The notes under the pieces were generated by a model. That model did no database searches. It had not been told where the DNA came from and was given only the letters and a program-made list of their open reading frames with translations. Shown here one piece after another: positions 10,905 to 22,677 of a stretch of DNA of 64,000 nt; the stretch's first letter is position 1; each line of letters opens with the position of its first letter. Source of the DNA: Scilla litardierei (lineage: Eukaryota > Streptophyta > Magnoliopsida > Asparagales > Asparagaceae). Made by a program: the position numbers and the translations under genes. The stretch is taken from the NCBI GenBank assembly GCA_030789695.1, contig JAULAV010008620.1, forward strand, positions 1 through 64,000, written 5' to 3'.

Positions 10905-11314
10905 AATGTTTTATAGAAGTTGTAATAACTGTTAGACAACATTTTATAGAAGTTATAAAAGAGTTTTGAACAACAATTTAAACCAGTTGTAATAGAAGTT
11001 TACACAATCTTTTATAAACGTAGTAATATAAGTTTACACAATTTTTAAAGAAAGTTGCAATATTGCTTTACACAACTTTTATAAACGTTGTAATAAAAGT
11101 TTACACAACTTTTATTAAAAGTTGTAATAGAAGTTTACAAAACGTTTATTAAAAGTTGTAATATCTTTATACACAACCTTTTCTAAATGTTGTAACAGAA
11201 GTTTACACAACGTTTCAAAAAATTTGTAATATTTATCAATTACAACATTTGCTTACAACATGCAGAAAAAGTGGTAGAAGGAGCTGACCCTATTACAACT
11301 TTGCATATTACAAC
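10905..11314 (+). repeat. CACTA 3' subterminal repeat array
   Basis: Repeated units of about 35-45 bp with TTTACACAAC, TTTTATAAACGTTGTAATA and AGTTGTAATAGAAG, in the complementary sense to the ACAAC units of the left end. This is expected for the opposite end of one element. The array is cut by the LTR beginning at 11315, leaving the 3' CACTA terminus unseen. Confidence 0.75.
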
Positions 11315-12283
11315 TGTTACGACCTGATGGTCGGCCTAGAAAATGAAGGCCCAAATAGTTGAAACCCAAGTGAATATACTAGCCGGAACAAGAGTGAGCC
11401 CAAATGAGAAGCCCGACGCTCGTCCGGCTGATCGACAAGCTCATCCTACAAATAGAGAGAGAGGCTTGCCCAACTAGTCAAGCGGTAAGCTCACCAGCCA
11501 AGCGTAGAGATCGATCGGCACGGCAAAGCTCGCTTTGACGACCTAGGCAGGAGGGTCGACCGGAGGAAGCTGGGGATGCCGAGCCCGGGTGCAAGCTTGA
11601 CTCTCTCTAAGGGCAACCCTCGACGACCAGGCAGCCCATAAATATCTCTGACCAAGTGACGTGGGGCCACCTACGCCTCCAATTAATGCCTAAGGTTAAA
11701 TACGAGAACTGATGGTCGCCTGTCGTGTCCCCATTAATGCCCGATTAAGGTGGTGCTAAAATATCTCTGACACTCTTGGAAACCCATCACATCCCTATTA
11801 ATACTCCAGTAAAGCGCCAGCTGGACCCCAGCTAAGCAGAAGCAACAACTGATTGGACGGTGATCAACCGACTCTCCCCACCATAAATACCCCCCTTAGC
11901 CATCAACGAGGGGGTTGGTTGGTAGAAATAAAAAACTCTCATTTACACATTAGGCTGGATATCGTCCACATATCTGTGCCTTCCACGCAAGCTCGCCACG
12001 TTAGGTCGCTCTACACTAAGATCGGCCAGCATGTCCCGTCTCCTTTTAACAAGTCGCTTACTGAATTTACCTTCGGTGAGGCCACGGGTTGACAGTCAAC
12101 CCAGCCTTTCTGACGAGCTGCTCGTTGTGCAGGAAGATCGGCCACTCTTCCAAGTGGTCGACGACCTTCGAGCGATCTTAAATCTGGCGTTTAGCCTCTA
12201 CTAAGACCCAATTAACATGTAATCACAGTACCCTTGATTCCCCTTTGTATAAATCTCATTGTTAGGGGATTTGACCAGCAACA
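11315..12283 (+). mobile_element. LTR of a Ty3/gypsy (Tat-type) retrotransposon, 969 bp
   Basis: Begins TGTTACGACC at 11315 and ends CAGCAACA at 12283. The following ATTGGCGTCGTCTATGG is a primer-binding-site-like stretch at the position seen in plant Ty3/gypsy elements. A TATA-like CATAAATACC lies at 11882 and an AATAAAAAAC polyadenylation-type motif near 11928, giving a U3-R-U5 arrangement on the + strand. It interrupts the CACTA 3' repeats; the left flank ACAAC may be a target duplication, but the other LTR is missing, so this cannot be tested. Confidence 0.75.
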
Positions 12284-12779
12284 ATTGGCGTCGTCTATGG
12301 AAACGAAGGGTTACACTCATGTCTGGCTCCATACATACTCGTAATAATTCCCGCCATGGCAAGTCACCCGACATCACCCCACCGCCACCTCCAAGAAAGC
12401 TGTGACGACTCGACGCACTAATTAATAACACTCTGAGGTCACCCTTGGCCGAGGAGCCTCGTTCTCACGAAAGGACCCCCCGCTTGATCTGTCCATTGAG
12501 GGGTCGACGGCTATCATACAGACCGCGGTACACAACGTCCATGAAAACTTCGCAGCCTTCACCAAGATGATGGAAGACTGTATCATCGCCAGACCCATAG
12601 GGCCCCCTCCATCGGAAGGCTCCCCTAGACCCCCGAATGTGAGGCAGGACCTCCTCCCCCAGTTCGAATAGGAAGTTACCTCTCGACAAAGGCAGTTCGA
12701 CGAGGAAGATGATGTTTGACCACGACAGCTGACCATCGCCGTGAGGGAGATGATCTGAGAGAGGAACTGAGGAGTCCTT
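12284..12779 (+). pseudogene. Decayed gag leader of the Ty3/gypsy element
   Basis: ATG at 12319 opens MSGSIHTRNNSRHGKSPDIT and a proline-rich stretch, but hits a stop after fewer than 30 codons. The following sequence (…IQTAVHNVHENFAAFTKMM in one frame around 12510-12570) resembles the N-terminal part of gypsy gag polyproteins but is broken by stops and shifts. The central gag, protease and most of the RT are deleted, since RT sequence follows within about 350 bp. Confidence 0.5.
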
Positions 12780-12889
12780 ATGAGGCAGCCTAGGGAGTAC
12801 AAAATTTCCATAGGCCAAATCTCGTTGCTGAAAGTCATCGGTGCGGGAGGTCACGGACCCCGAGACAAGAAGAACTCCTGCATCGGAGC

Positions 12890-14289
12890 AGAAGCCCCGG
12901 TCGACCAGGACACTATTCTCCTAGGCGTAATGATCGCCAAGCGAGGGATTGAGGCAAACCCTGACAAGATATCTGCCCTCATCAACATGAGTGAGCCGAG
13001 GACGATCAGAGACTTACAAAGGCTGAATAGGCAGATCGCCGCACTAAGGAGATTCCTGTCAAAGTCCACCGAGAGGTTCCTCCCATTCTTTTGCGGAAGG
13101 CCCTCGGTATGAAGAAATGGGCGAGGGAGAAAGTTGAATGGGACGACTCTTGCACCCAAGCCTTTGGCGAGCTGAAAGCTTATCTGCAAAGCACATCGCT
13201 GCTCGCGAAGCCGAAGGAAGGAGAGCGGCTTGGCCTCATCTAGCCACCATAGAGGAGGCTGTCAGCTCGGTCCTAATCAAAGAAGATGTAGGCACCCAGA
13301 GGCTGGTCTACTATACCAGCCGAGTGCTCCGGGAGGCAGAAACCCGCTATGGCCCTATATAGAAGTTTGCCTACTGCTTAACCCTGACAGCGAGGAAGAT
13401 CCGACCCTACTTCAAGGCGCATACCATCCTGGTCTACACCAACTCGCCGCTCGAGAATAATCTGAAGAGGTTGGAGAGATCGGATCGGATGCTGAATTGG
13501 AGCATCAAACTTAGCGAGTTTGACATCGTCTACAAGCCCACGGCGACGATCAGGGGTCAGGCACTGGCAGACTTCATGGCAGAATGCACGGTCGAAGAGC
13601 TTGTTGGAGCTTTGCCTGATGTTCAGCCGGGCATGGAACAACAGAAGCCCACCATCAAGGACACCCTCTCAACATCCCCCCGATCCGAGGGAGAGCGATG
13701 GATCATCCACGTAGATGGATAGGCCACAGGCTCACAGAGTAGAGCCAGCATCGTGCTAGAGACCCCCGAAGGGAGCTTGCTCGTATGCACTTTGCTTCAA
13801 TTTTTCAGCGACCAACAATGTGGTGGAGTACGAGGCCGCCCTCAAAACTCTATTGAGCACTTGGGGCAACAAATGTGTTGTTGATTAGCGACTTGAGGCT
13901 CGTCGTCCAACATATACAAGGCAGCTTGAAGCTAGGGAGGACCTGATGAAGCGTCATCTAAAGTGCACCTGGGCCAAGCTTCAAAAGTTCAGAAGTGCAG
14001 AGATCCAGCATCTGCCCTGATCAAACAATCTCTGTGCCGATGCACTCTCAAAGTTGGCATCTTCTTCTTCGGTCAAGATAGGAAAGGCCACTACGACGAG
14101 AGCCTGCTGACACCAAGTATTGAAGAAGGCGAGCTGATATGCGTCGACCATGAACAAACGTGGATGAGCCCGATCATAACATACTTGGAGACCGGGGCCT
14201 TGCTCGGAGATCGGCTAGAAGCACGGACTATTGAAAGACATGCCTTGATGTTCGTGATCTTCGGGGCGAGCTTTATCGGAAGCGTCACG
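12890..14289 (+). pseudogene. Ty3/gypsy Tat-type pol remnant: RT C-terminus, RNase H, second RNase H
   Basis: From about 12919 the frame reads LLGVMIAKRGIEANPDKISA then RTIRDLQRLNRQIAALRRFL, the conserved RT end of plant Tat elements. From 13138 comes WDDSCTQAFGELKAYLQSTS and KPKEGERLG (RT-RNase H), then RMLNWSIKLSEFDIVYKPTA and GQALADFMAECT. At 13700 a second, archaeal-type RNase H begins (WIIHVDG, stop, ATGS). Two RNase H domains in tandem mark the Tat lineage. Around 14010-14080 an ALSKLAS-like block ends it. Multiple stops and frameshifts are present, so it is dead. At 14290 the sequence passes directly into satellite, with integrase and 3' LTR lost. Confidence 0.85.
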
Positions 14290-17195
14290 CTTTATATTAA
14301 TTGATATGATTTTTATTGCCTAATTTCTGTCTTCTCTTATTTTTCAGTTGAAAATGGTGATCTCCCAGGTCTAACGGACATTTTTTGCGGATTATTCAGA
14401 GCTCGGGTCTATTTTTATGCATTTTTGGGAAGTTATGCATCTTTTTATTAAATGCCATGATTGTTTGGACTAATTTGGTCGTTTCTTATTGTTTTTTCAT
14501 TTGAAGATGGCGATCTCCTTGTTCCGACGGACATATTTGCTGATTTTTTGAGTTCGGGTCTTTTTTTATATTTTCTGGAAGATATGTTACTTTTCATTAC
14601 ATGATATCATTTTGGCCTAATTTTGTCTTCTCTTATTTTTCAGCTAAAGATGGCGATCTCCCTGTCCCAACGGACATTTTTGCGAATTTTTCTGTGCTAA
14701 AATATATTTTCTAAATTTTATTTAAGATATGTATCTTTTTATTAAATGATATGATTTTTTCGCCTAATTTTGTCTTCTCTTTTTTTCAATTGAAAATGAC
14801 GATCTCCCGGTTCCAACGGACATTTGTTAGGACTTTTTCGAGCTAGATATTATTTTTCTACATTTTTTGGAAGTTATGATTCTATCTATTATGTGGCCAA
14901 ATTTTGTCTTCTCTTATTTTTAAGATAAAAATGGCGATCTTCCAGTTCCAACGGACATTTGTGCGGATTTTTCTTAGCTCCGCGCCATTTTCGTCTTTCG
15001 ACATTTTCTGTAAGATATGAATATTTATATTAATTGATATTATTTTTATTATCTAATTTCTGTCTTCTCTTATTTTTCAGTTGAAAATGACGATCTTCCA
15101 GGTCCAACGGACATTTTTTGCGGATTTTTCAGAGCTCGGGTCTATTTTTATACATTTTCGAGAAGTTATGGATCTTTTTATTAAATGACATGATTTTTTG
15201 GACTAATTTGGCCGTTTCTTATTTTTTGTTGAAGATGGTGACCTCTCGGTTCCAAAAGACATTTTCGGGATTTTTCTAAACTTCGGGCTATTTTCTAAAT
15301 TTTCTGTAAGGTATGAATCTTTATATTAAATGCTATGATTTTTTACCCCAATTTTGTCTTCTCTTATTTTTCTAGTTGAAGATGTCGATCTCCTGGTTCC
15401 AGCGAACATTTTTGCAGATTTTTCTCAGCTCGAAACTATTTTCAAAAGTTCATTGAAGATATAGATCTTTGTATTAAAGATTTGATTTAAATGAAATGAT
15501 TTTTGGCCTAATTTTGTCTTCTCTTATTTTTCACTTGAAGATGGCGGTCTCCTGGTTCAAACTAACATTTTTACAGATTTTTCTGAGCTTCGAGCTATTT
15601 TCTATATTTTCTGTATGATATGAATCTTTATATTAAATGATATGATTTTTATAGCCTAATTTTGTGTTCTCTTATTTTTTAAGTTGAAGATGGCGATCTC
15701 TCGATTCCAACAGACATTTTTCTGGATTTTTCTGAGATCGGTGCTATTTTCTACATTTTCAGGAAGTTATAGATCTTGTAATTAAATGATATGATTTTTG
15801 GAATAATTGGTTGTCTCTATTTTTCGTTGAAGATGGCGATCTCCAGTTCCAACGGTCAATTTTAGGGATTTTCTGATATCCAGACTATTTTCTGAATTTT
15901 CTTCAAGAAATGAATCTTTATATTAAATGATAAGATTTTTAGCCTAAGTTTGTCTTTCTTATTTTTCAGTCGAAGATGACGATCTTCCGGTACCAACGGA
16001 CATTTTTGCATTTTTTCAGCTCGGAACTATTTTCAAAAGTTCATTGAAGATATGGTTCTTTTATTAAATGATATGATTTTTAAAGACTAAGTTTGTCTTC
16101 TCTTATTTTTTAGTTGAAGATGGCGATCTCCCAATTCTAACGGGACATTTTTGCAGATTTTTCTGACATCGTGGCTATTTTCTAAATTTTCTGGAAGATA
16201 TGGATGTTTTTACTAAATGATATGATTTTTGGCCTAATTTTTCTTCTCATATTTTTCTGTTGAAGATGGCGATCTCCCGGTTCCAACGGACGTTTTTCAT
16301 ATTTTCTGATCCAGTCTATATATTCTATATTTTTTGTTAGATATGAACCTTTACATTAAATGTTATGATTTTTATAGCCTAATTTTGTCTTCTCTTATTT
16401 TTCAGTTGAAGATGGTGATCTCCCGGTTCAAACTGATACTTTTGCGGATTTTACTTAGCTCTATATTTTCTGGAAGATGTGTATCTTTTTATTAAATGAT
16501 ATGATTTTGACATAATTTTGTATTCTCTTTTTTAAGTTGAAGACGTCGACCTCCCTATTCCAACGGACATTTTTGCGGATTTTACTTAGCTGAATTTTTT
16601 ATTATGATTTTTGGCATAGTTTTGTTTTCTCTTATTTTTCAGTTGAAGATGGCGATCTCCCTGTTCCAACGGATATTTTATGCATATTTTTCTGAGCTCG
16701 AGTCTATTTTCTACATTTTCTGGAAGATATGGATCTTTTTATTAAATGATATCATTTTTATAACCTAATTTTGTCTTCGCTTATTTTTAAGTTGAACATG
16801 GTGATCTCCCGATTCCAAAGGACATTTTTACGGATTAATTTTACATCGGGCTATTTTCTAAATTTTCTGTAGATATGAATCTTATTATTAAATTATTTGA
16901 TTTTTGCCTAAGTTTGTCTTCTTGTATTTTTCAATTGAAGATGGCGATCTCCTGATTCCAACGGACATTTTTATCAATTTTTATGAGCTCTGTGCTATTT
17001 TCTACATTGTATGAAAGATACGGATCTTTTATTAAATGATATGATTTTTGTAGCATACGTTTCTCTTCTCTTATTTTTTTATTTGTTGAAGAAGGCAATC
17101 TACCGGTTCCAATGCATAATTTTTGCTGATTTTTCTTAAGTTGGGGCTATTTTTTTTACATTTTTTAGAAAACATGGATCATTTTATTAAATGTT
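14290..17195 (+). repeat. 149-bp satellite array, forward orientation
   Basis: About 20 monomers with the same landmark blocks as the first array. It resumes at CTTTATATTAATTGATATGA, while the left array stopped at TTTATGGAAG. Only some 8-9 bp of one monomer are missing across the 8.8-kb insert, so the two arrays were once one. The right edge is at 17195, where a copia LTR starts inside TTAAATG. Confidence 0.95.
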
Positions 17196-17296
17196 TGTTA
17201 TAAATATGGTCTAATGTGCCTATTGGGTATCCACCCACATTGAATAATATGTATATGAGGCTAGGGGTTTCCTAGCCCTTAACCCTTCACAACACA
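17196..17296 (+). mobile_element. Short LTR of a Ty1/copia-type element (about 101 bp)
   Basis: Starts TGTTATAAATATGG and ends TTCACAACACA, followed by TTATCAGC. That is the ATCAGA/ATCAGC-type primer-binding context common in plant copia elements. No second copy is found before the satellite resumes at 22678, so the 3' LTR has been lost. LTR limits are inferred from TG...CA and the PBS only. Confidence 0.5.
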
Positions 17297-18480
17297 TTAT
17301 CAGCCGACTGCTCGTGGAAAAGACGACGACTCGTGAGAGGGAGGCGGCCCGCGGAAGCTCCGATGATTTTTTTTCGCAATGCAACGCTTCGCGAGACGAC
17401 CCGGATTTTTTCGGGCATCCTTCATCGAACGTTGCTAGATCTGGAGAACGGATCTAGAGGTAATCACACAAAAACTCGATCTAAACCTATTTTTTTCGTA
17501 AAATATGTTTAGATCTGTTAAATCTTGGACCAAAATCGATGTTTTACAAAATAAAAATCAAATTTTTATGACAAAAACATTGATTACAAATATAAAAATT
17601 GGATTTTGTAACAAAAATCGGATTTTTAAGATGATGGAGATATTTTCTCAATACACGGAGGGACTCCTCTTTTTTCATCGATATTTTAATAAGCAGATGT
17701 TGTTTGATAGACTCTTTGTTACAAGTTGCCCAACGATGCAACAATCTACGTCGCTTGTCTTACATGTGCAACACACGAATTAATTATTTAACTGTATTAA
17801 TGCTGTAAAATTCTTTTGGTGCCTGCTTGTTTATACAAACAAGTAGTCTCATGTTTAGGATCCATGTGTTACAATATTAATTTGTAGTACTAAAAGTAGT
17901 ACATCACCGTGAGGAAGCCCCAAAACCCTCATGAGAGGAGAGGTCTAATGGATAATTCCTAAATATACCTTAACATGCTGGCTCATATCATTTCTCTTTA
18001 TTTATTTGAGACTTTTTGCATTATACACCTTCCACCAGCCAGCAAGGGGCTCCGCCGCCACGAAGGCAGCACCCTCTGCACCGACACGCCCGCCGCAGGG
18101 GGGCCCACTGCCCCGAAGACAACGTCTCCCACCACGCCCTTCTTCTCCATCAGAAGAGGTGGGGCCGGCCCTGACAGCCGGGCAAAACCCATGCGCCTTC
18201 ATGTCCTATGTTTCGATAAACGCCGACAAAGGAGGCTCGCAGCTCTGCTGGCTGCGGCCCCCCACAAATCCGATCACCATCGATAAAGGGAGGGGGCTCC
18301 GCAGCCCTGACGGCCATGTCCCACTGCATCCAAAATCCTAGCCAAGGGTTTTTTGCGGCCCTGAAGGCCACCGCCGCGTCCTCGTGCACCCTTCACGGCC
18401 CTAATGCTCGTCACCGCACTAATCACACGAAAACTAACCCAAACCCTAATTAGGGCTTTGGACGGCCATGTATGACGGGG
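17297..18480 (+). mobile_element. Copia internal leader region
   Basis: Untranslated leader-like sequence: a GC-rich patch at 17310-17450, an AT-rich part with the repeated AAAAATCGGATTT-type phrase, then a CG-rich block at 18040-18420 with several overlapping open frames on both strands. Those frames are proline-rich, resemble no gag, and look like a composition effect. I see no coding function here. Confidence 0.4.
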
Positions 18481-18539
18481 AATCCTAAATTTTATATGGG
18501 GCTTTTTGGGACATATAATTAATTCTCCCGTTTACCATT

Positions 18540-18860
18540 ATATGCCTGAAGCATATATGTGATGAAAATTTTAAATGCCCGTAGCATAATTATATATCTG
18601 TGATTAAATCTTTTGAATGCTTGTTGTATAACTACATGCCTGTGATGAAAAATTTAAATGCTTGTAGCATAATTATATATCTGCGATTAAATCTTTTGAA
18701 TGCATGTTGCATAACTACATGCCTGTGATGAAAACTATATATGCCTGATGCATATCCTATGTTCAGTGATGCACATTTCATTTAGCATGCTAAAATCTCT
18801 ATGATATATTTTTAATGCCTGTAGCATAACTATATGTTTACGATGAAATTATTTGAATGC
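18540..18860 (+). repeat. 83-bp direct repeats in the copia interior
   Basis: A unit of 83 bp containing GATTAAATCTTTTGAATGC, TGTTGCATAACTACATGCC and TGTAGCATAATTATATATC is present about 2.5 times. Diverged TGCCTGTAGCATAACTATA phrases continue to about 18850. Confidence 0.8.
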
Positions 18861-21800
18861 ATGCAACATATAAAAAATAACATGTGTATACATCATATAT
18901 GTTTCAATTCATGTTAACTGAGCATACATTTTTAGCTCACATGCTTGATATTGTTTGCATGGATAATTTAGTTTCTTTCAACTATTTTATTGAGCATACC
19001 TTTTTAGCTTACAAGATTTATATTGTGTGCATGATACATCATTAAATGTTACATATTGCACACTTATATGCTCATTCAATGCTTATGCTTATGATCATGA
19101 TATGACAAAATTTTATGACAACAAACCAATCATAATTTCAAAAAGTTTAACATCATATCTACTTAGACAAATTGAATCTGAAGTTCAAATCAAATCAAAA
19201 GTTAACACCCTTTTACTCAAATAAAATAAAAATTACCAAATACGATGGATTATGCGAAAATCAATTATGAGATCTTTTTAGAGATACACTTTTTGCGGTA
19301 AATAGATCACTAAGATCTATGGTCTTTATAAACCAATATTGACACCGGCAGTTGTCATAACACCGCTAAACTCATTTAGAATAATTTCACTATACAAGGT
19401 ATAATTCTTGAATGTAGCCTTAATTTTAGGCATACGCCCAAAGTCGTGGCTTAATAGATAAGTGAGAAATTATAAATTTCGTAGTCACGTATCTGTTTCC
19501 CCTTGAGCATGATTCTATATCCATATAATACTTGAATGACTCGATAAAAATGGCCTGGAGACCATACTTGAGCATTCAAATAGACTTTTAAAAGTCTCTC
19601 ATAAATTAGAAAAGTGGAAATATAGAAACTAATTCATTTCTCTTGCATATGTCTACTTAGTAAGACTAATATTCATTCTTCCTTATAAATGACAATAAGG
19701 AAGACTGAAAACATGGAAAGTCCTGAATAAAATGAGAAATGGAAGATATGATATACCTCGACATGGAGTAAACAATGGCAAACCAATATCAGACCAGAAG
19801 TTTTGATAAGACACATAATGCTTTTGCAACATAAATGGAGCATTAACTTATGCCATATAAAAATATATACATACCTAGTCTAAACGACGAAAGTCAATTG
19901 ACCTTGTGTATTAGCTACTCCCTGAAGACAAATAAACTTTGAAAACAAATTTAATCTGTTGACATAAAATAATTCTTAATGAGTATAGTTGCAAATGTAT
20001 GCTATCAAAAACATTTAACCCTAATAATATTCCAATTAAAAACTTTTTTTGGACGTCTACTTGAGATTCAGACTTTGCAAACCTGAATACTCTATATGAG
20101 GATACCAAGTACTCTCAAAAATCAATAAAAGAAACATACCAAGTTAGGATGGAAATTCGTCAAAACAAAATCCCTAATTAATGATTCAAGAAATCAATGA
20201 AGCCTGAAGCTTTGTCCCATTATGATCCGCATAATAGTCAATGTGAAGATGTCCTTCACATTTAGAACACAGTTCACATATTATCGAACACAATTAATTT
20301 GAGCATTTTAATGGACTTTCAAAAGTCCCACATAAATTCGAAAATAGGAATTAATTTGGAACACCAGAAGTGTCCAAAATCGACCAACTTTGGAACGATG
20401 TCACCCTGGATTGATGATGCAAGACATCATTAACTAATCCTATAAATCTGACAAACCCGAAGATTCTTCAAAATGGGTGCAACTTTCATTGTCTCATTCA
20501 AAAGGAAAAAATGATTACGAGATCATCTCCATTCACATGGACATTGACTCTTTTCACTTCCTCAAAAGAATTTAAGATGATATATTTACTATCATCATTA
20601 ACATAATAAGACCTTTAGGTCTCTTGAGAGTATTCGAGGGATAAAAGTGGACTTATCCACTCCATACATATGGCTGATGATATACTTAAGAGTACTCATC
20701 CATACATCCTCTAAAAATGGTCATTATCAAACCTATTATCCAACCATGGTCCATCTTTTAACAGGTTATAAGACACATTAATAAATGGCAGAAACATTGG
20801 ATAACACTGGGAAATCAAATAATATTTACAACCGAAATAATGTCGAACACCCTGAGGTTTGTGTTCACATCCAAAATGAGTTATATAAATAAATAATTAA
20901 AGTGATTTAAACGGATTACTTATCCATTAAAAATCCAGTTGTATGTGACTACACAGGAACATGCAATTACAATGCAAACTATCAAAACGCATCCTTAGAA
21001 CATATTTATATGAGCCTGATCATCTCATATAAAATAGTTTCCGAGAACCCCTAACGGGTGAAGCGTTTAGAGCACATCTTACAGATTGTGCCATGATGTG
21101 TACACGTCCACATATCACCATTAAAACCCATCAAAATGCACTCCAAACAGGGAAGCATTTAAATTCACTTCTCTTAAGATGTGCATTGATGGACCCTCCT
21201 TTAAAGATTCGATGAGATCCTGAAGATCTTTCACATTTAGAAACCTTTAATTTCCCAGTATAAGGTTCAACAGAAATATTATAATCATCCATAAGCATGA
21301 AGCACAATTTGACCATTTCAAACATTAATACCAATGATCTGATTATCATTAAATTGTGATGAGATCCTGAAGATCCACACTTATGAAACTGTTAAACAGT
21401 TATGAGATATAGTTACTGTCAATATAAATATTGTAAAATTTACACATCCCTGCTGCTAAAAATCCAGCTATGATTGACATACCAAATATAATGGATGCAA
21501 TCCACCAGTAGCAGAAGTGGATGTCCTCAATGGATGAGAGGACATGCCATGAGGCTCCAAAACGAGAATAACTCCTGGAGACCCTAAAGCAATACCACCA
21601 CAGGAAAGTGAGCTCATCTCCATATACTCTCCCTTTCCAAAACCTCTAGAAGAGATGAATCTGGAATAAATTAAAATATTATTGAATAATATACGTACAT
21701 GGGGGAGGTGTTTGGATAAAAAACACACTTGTCGAAAATTACTCACATTTCATTTTGCCATTTAAATGATAAATATCGTTCCACACTTCGTTTTCTGAAG

Positions 21801-22200
21801 CAAACATAGAGATTGGCCAAAATGTGGAACGAGGCAATAATAAGTTGAGCTGGACTCAATTATGAAATGTGAAATTTTTGGACCTGAAGTCCTGATATCA
21901 AACGATATCAAACCTGTGGGCCAACCGAGTATTGTGAACATAAACATAAATAAATAAAATCGTATGCTACAAGCAATACGCTATATCTTAGAGGTTTATT
22001 TCGCTGAAACCAGTAAGTAATCAAGTAAGATGAGCTTGAATCACTTACAAAATTATATAAACTGATGCATCACGCTCCTTGGTCATGGTTACGAAAACCA
22101 TGCGATTGGCAATTTTGGGCTATGTTGCTATCGATGATGTGACAACATACCCTTACGGATTTCCTCCTTATTTGCATGGATAGATTTTTGGGACATTTAT
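18861..22200 (+). other. Non-coding interior of the copia-type insertion
   Basis: 3.3 kb with no convincing frame. It contains diverged internal repeats, for example 19569-19640 and 20297-20365 share a TTGAGCATT block and a CATAAATT block 728 bp apart, and a GATGAGATCCTGAAGAT phrase occurs at 21210 and 21358. The region may be degraded gag-pol or non-autonomous spacer. I could not recover copia protease or integrase motifs on either strand by eye. Confidence 0.4.
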
Positions 22201-22204
22201 CCTA

Positions 22205-22410
22205 TGAAATTATCATCCTGAAGATGACACCATCATCAAGAAGATGAATTATCATCCAGAAGATAAAATTATCATCCTGAAGATGACACCATCATCCAGA
22301 AGATGACACCATTATCCAGAAGATGAATTATCATCCTGAAGATGAAAACATCATACCGAAGATGCATTATCATCCAGAATATGAAATTATCATCCCGAAG
22401 ATGAATAATA
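22205..22410 (+). repeat. 17-18 bp minisatellite, ATCATCCTGAAGATGA units
   Basis: About eleven degenerate copies of a 17-18 bp unit (ATCATCCTGAAGATGA with A/T and CC/AA alternatives). When read in one frame the units give a repeated HPEDE-like peptide, but stops interrupt it. It lies immediately upstream of the copia RT remnant. Confidence 0.9.
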
Positions 22411-22677
22411 TGTGACATTAAACTTCATACACCCGAAGTTGATAAAGAAACATGGACAATTGCAATCCACTAATACACCTACTGGTTGTATGAATGCACA
22501 TTTAGTCTCATTCCATTCACTGGAAGAGGGTAAGGATATCCTAGGTCCTGAATTGCCTTACTTTAGTGTTTTTGGTATACTCCTTTATTTGGCCAACTAC
22601 ACGCGACTTTAGAGAGCATTAGCAGTAAATCTGGTAGCCAGATACAGTGCAGCACCTGCAGCACACCACTGAACCAA
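22411..22677 (+). pseudogene. Ty1/copia reverse transcriptase C-terminal remnant
   Basis: Frame from 22412 reads …GKDILGPELPYFSVFGILLY, LANYTRL, stop, RALAVNLVARYSAAP. This corresponds to the copia RT end 'GPEVPYLSAIGALMYLANCTRPDIAFAVNLLARYSAAPT'. The Asp-containing turn after TRP is replaced by a stop codon. Homology ends at the AHH residues (plant copia: RHW), where satellite resumes in inverted orientation. It confirms that the 17196-22677 insertion is copia-derived. Confidence 0.85.

Larger units (their letters stand above)
5465..11314 (+). mobile_element. CACTA-type DNA transposon carrying host gene fragments (3' end interrupted)
   Basis: The element opens with CACTACAACAAAAC at 5468, the 5'-CACTA terminus that defines the EnSpm/CACTA superfamily. 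It is followed by about 450 bp of subterminal repeats, and a matching set of ACAAC/GTTGT-rich repeats lies at 10910-11314. The preceding CTA (5465-5467) could be one copy of the 3-bp target duplication. No transposase is recognisable. Instead the interior holds exon-like fragments of a NAT transporter, a CTF2-like monooxygenase and possibly RPA32, all on the + strand and all with intron remnants. That is the pattern of a non-autonomous gene-capturing CACTA element acquired from genomic DNA. The 3' terminal GTTGTAGTG is not found, because an LTR begins at 11315 inside the 3' repeats. A MULE- or hAT-type origin is disfavoured by the CACTA start. Confidence 0.75.

Noticed and set aside
12422..12838. 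Long antisense frames at 12422-12854
   Set aside because: Antisense shadows of the decayed gag region; no family resemblance, and the sense strand explains the composition.
18006..18341. GC-rich 111-codon frame in the copia leader with overlapping frames on both strands
   Set aside because: Proline-rich low-complexity translations in several frames at once, with no match to gag; a composition effect.
22085..22200. Possible gene frame near 22090-22190
   Set aside because: Short, broken by stops and lying within the copia insertion; no motif supports it.
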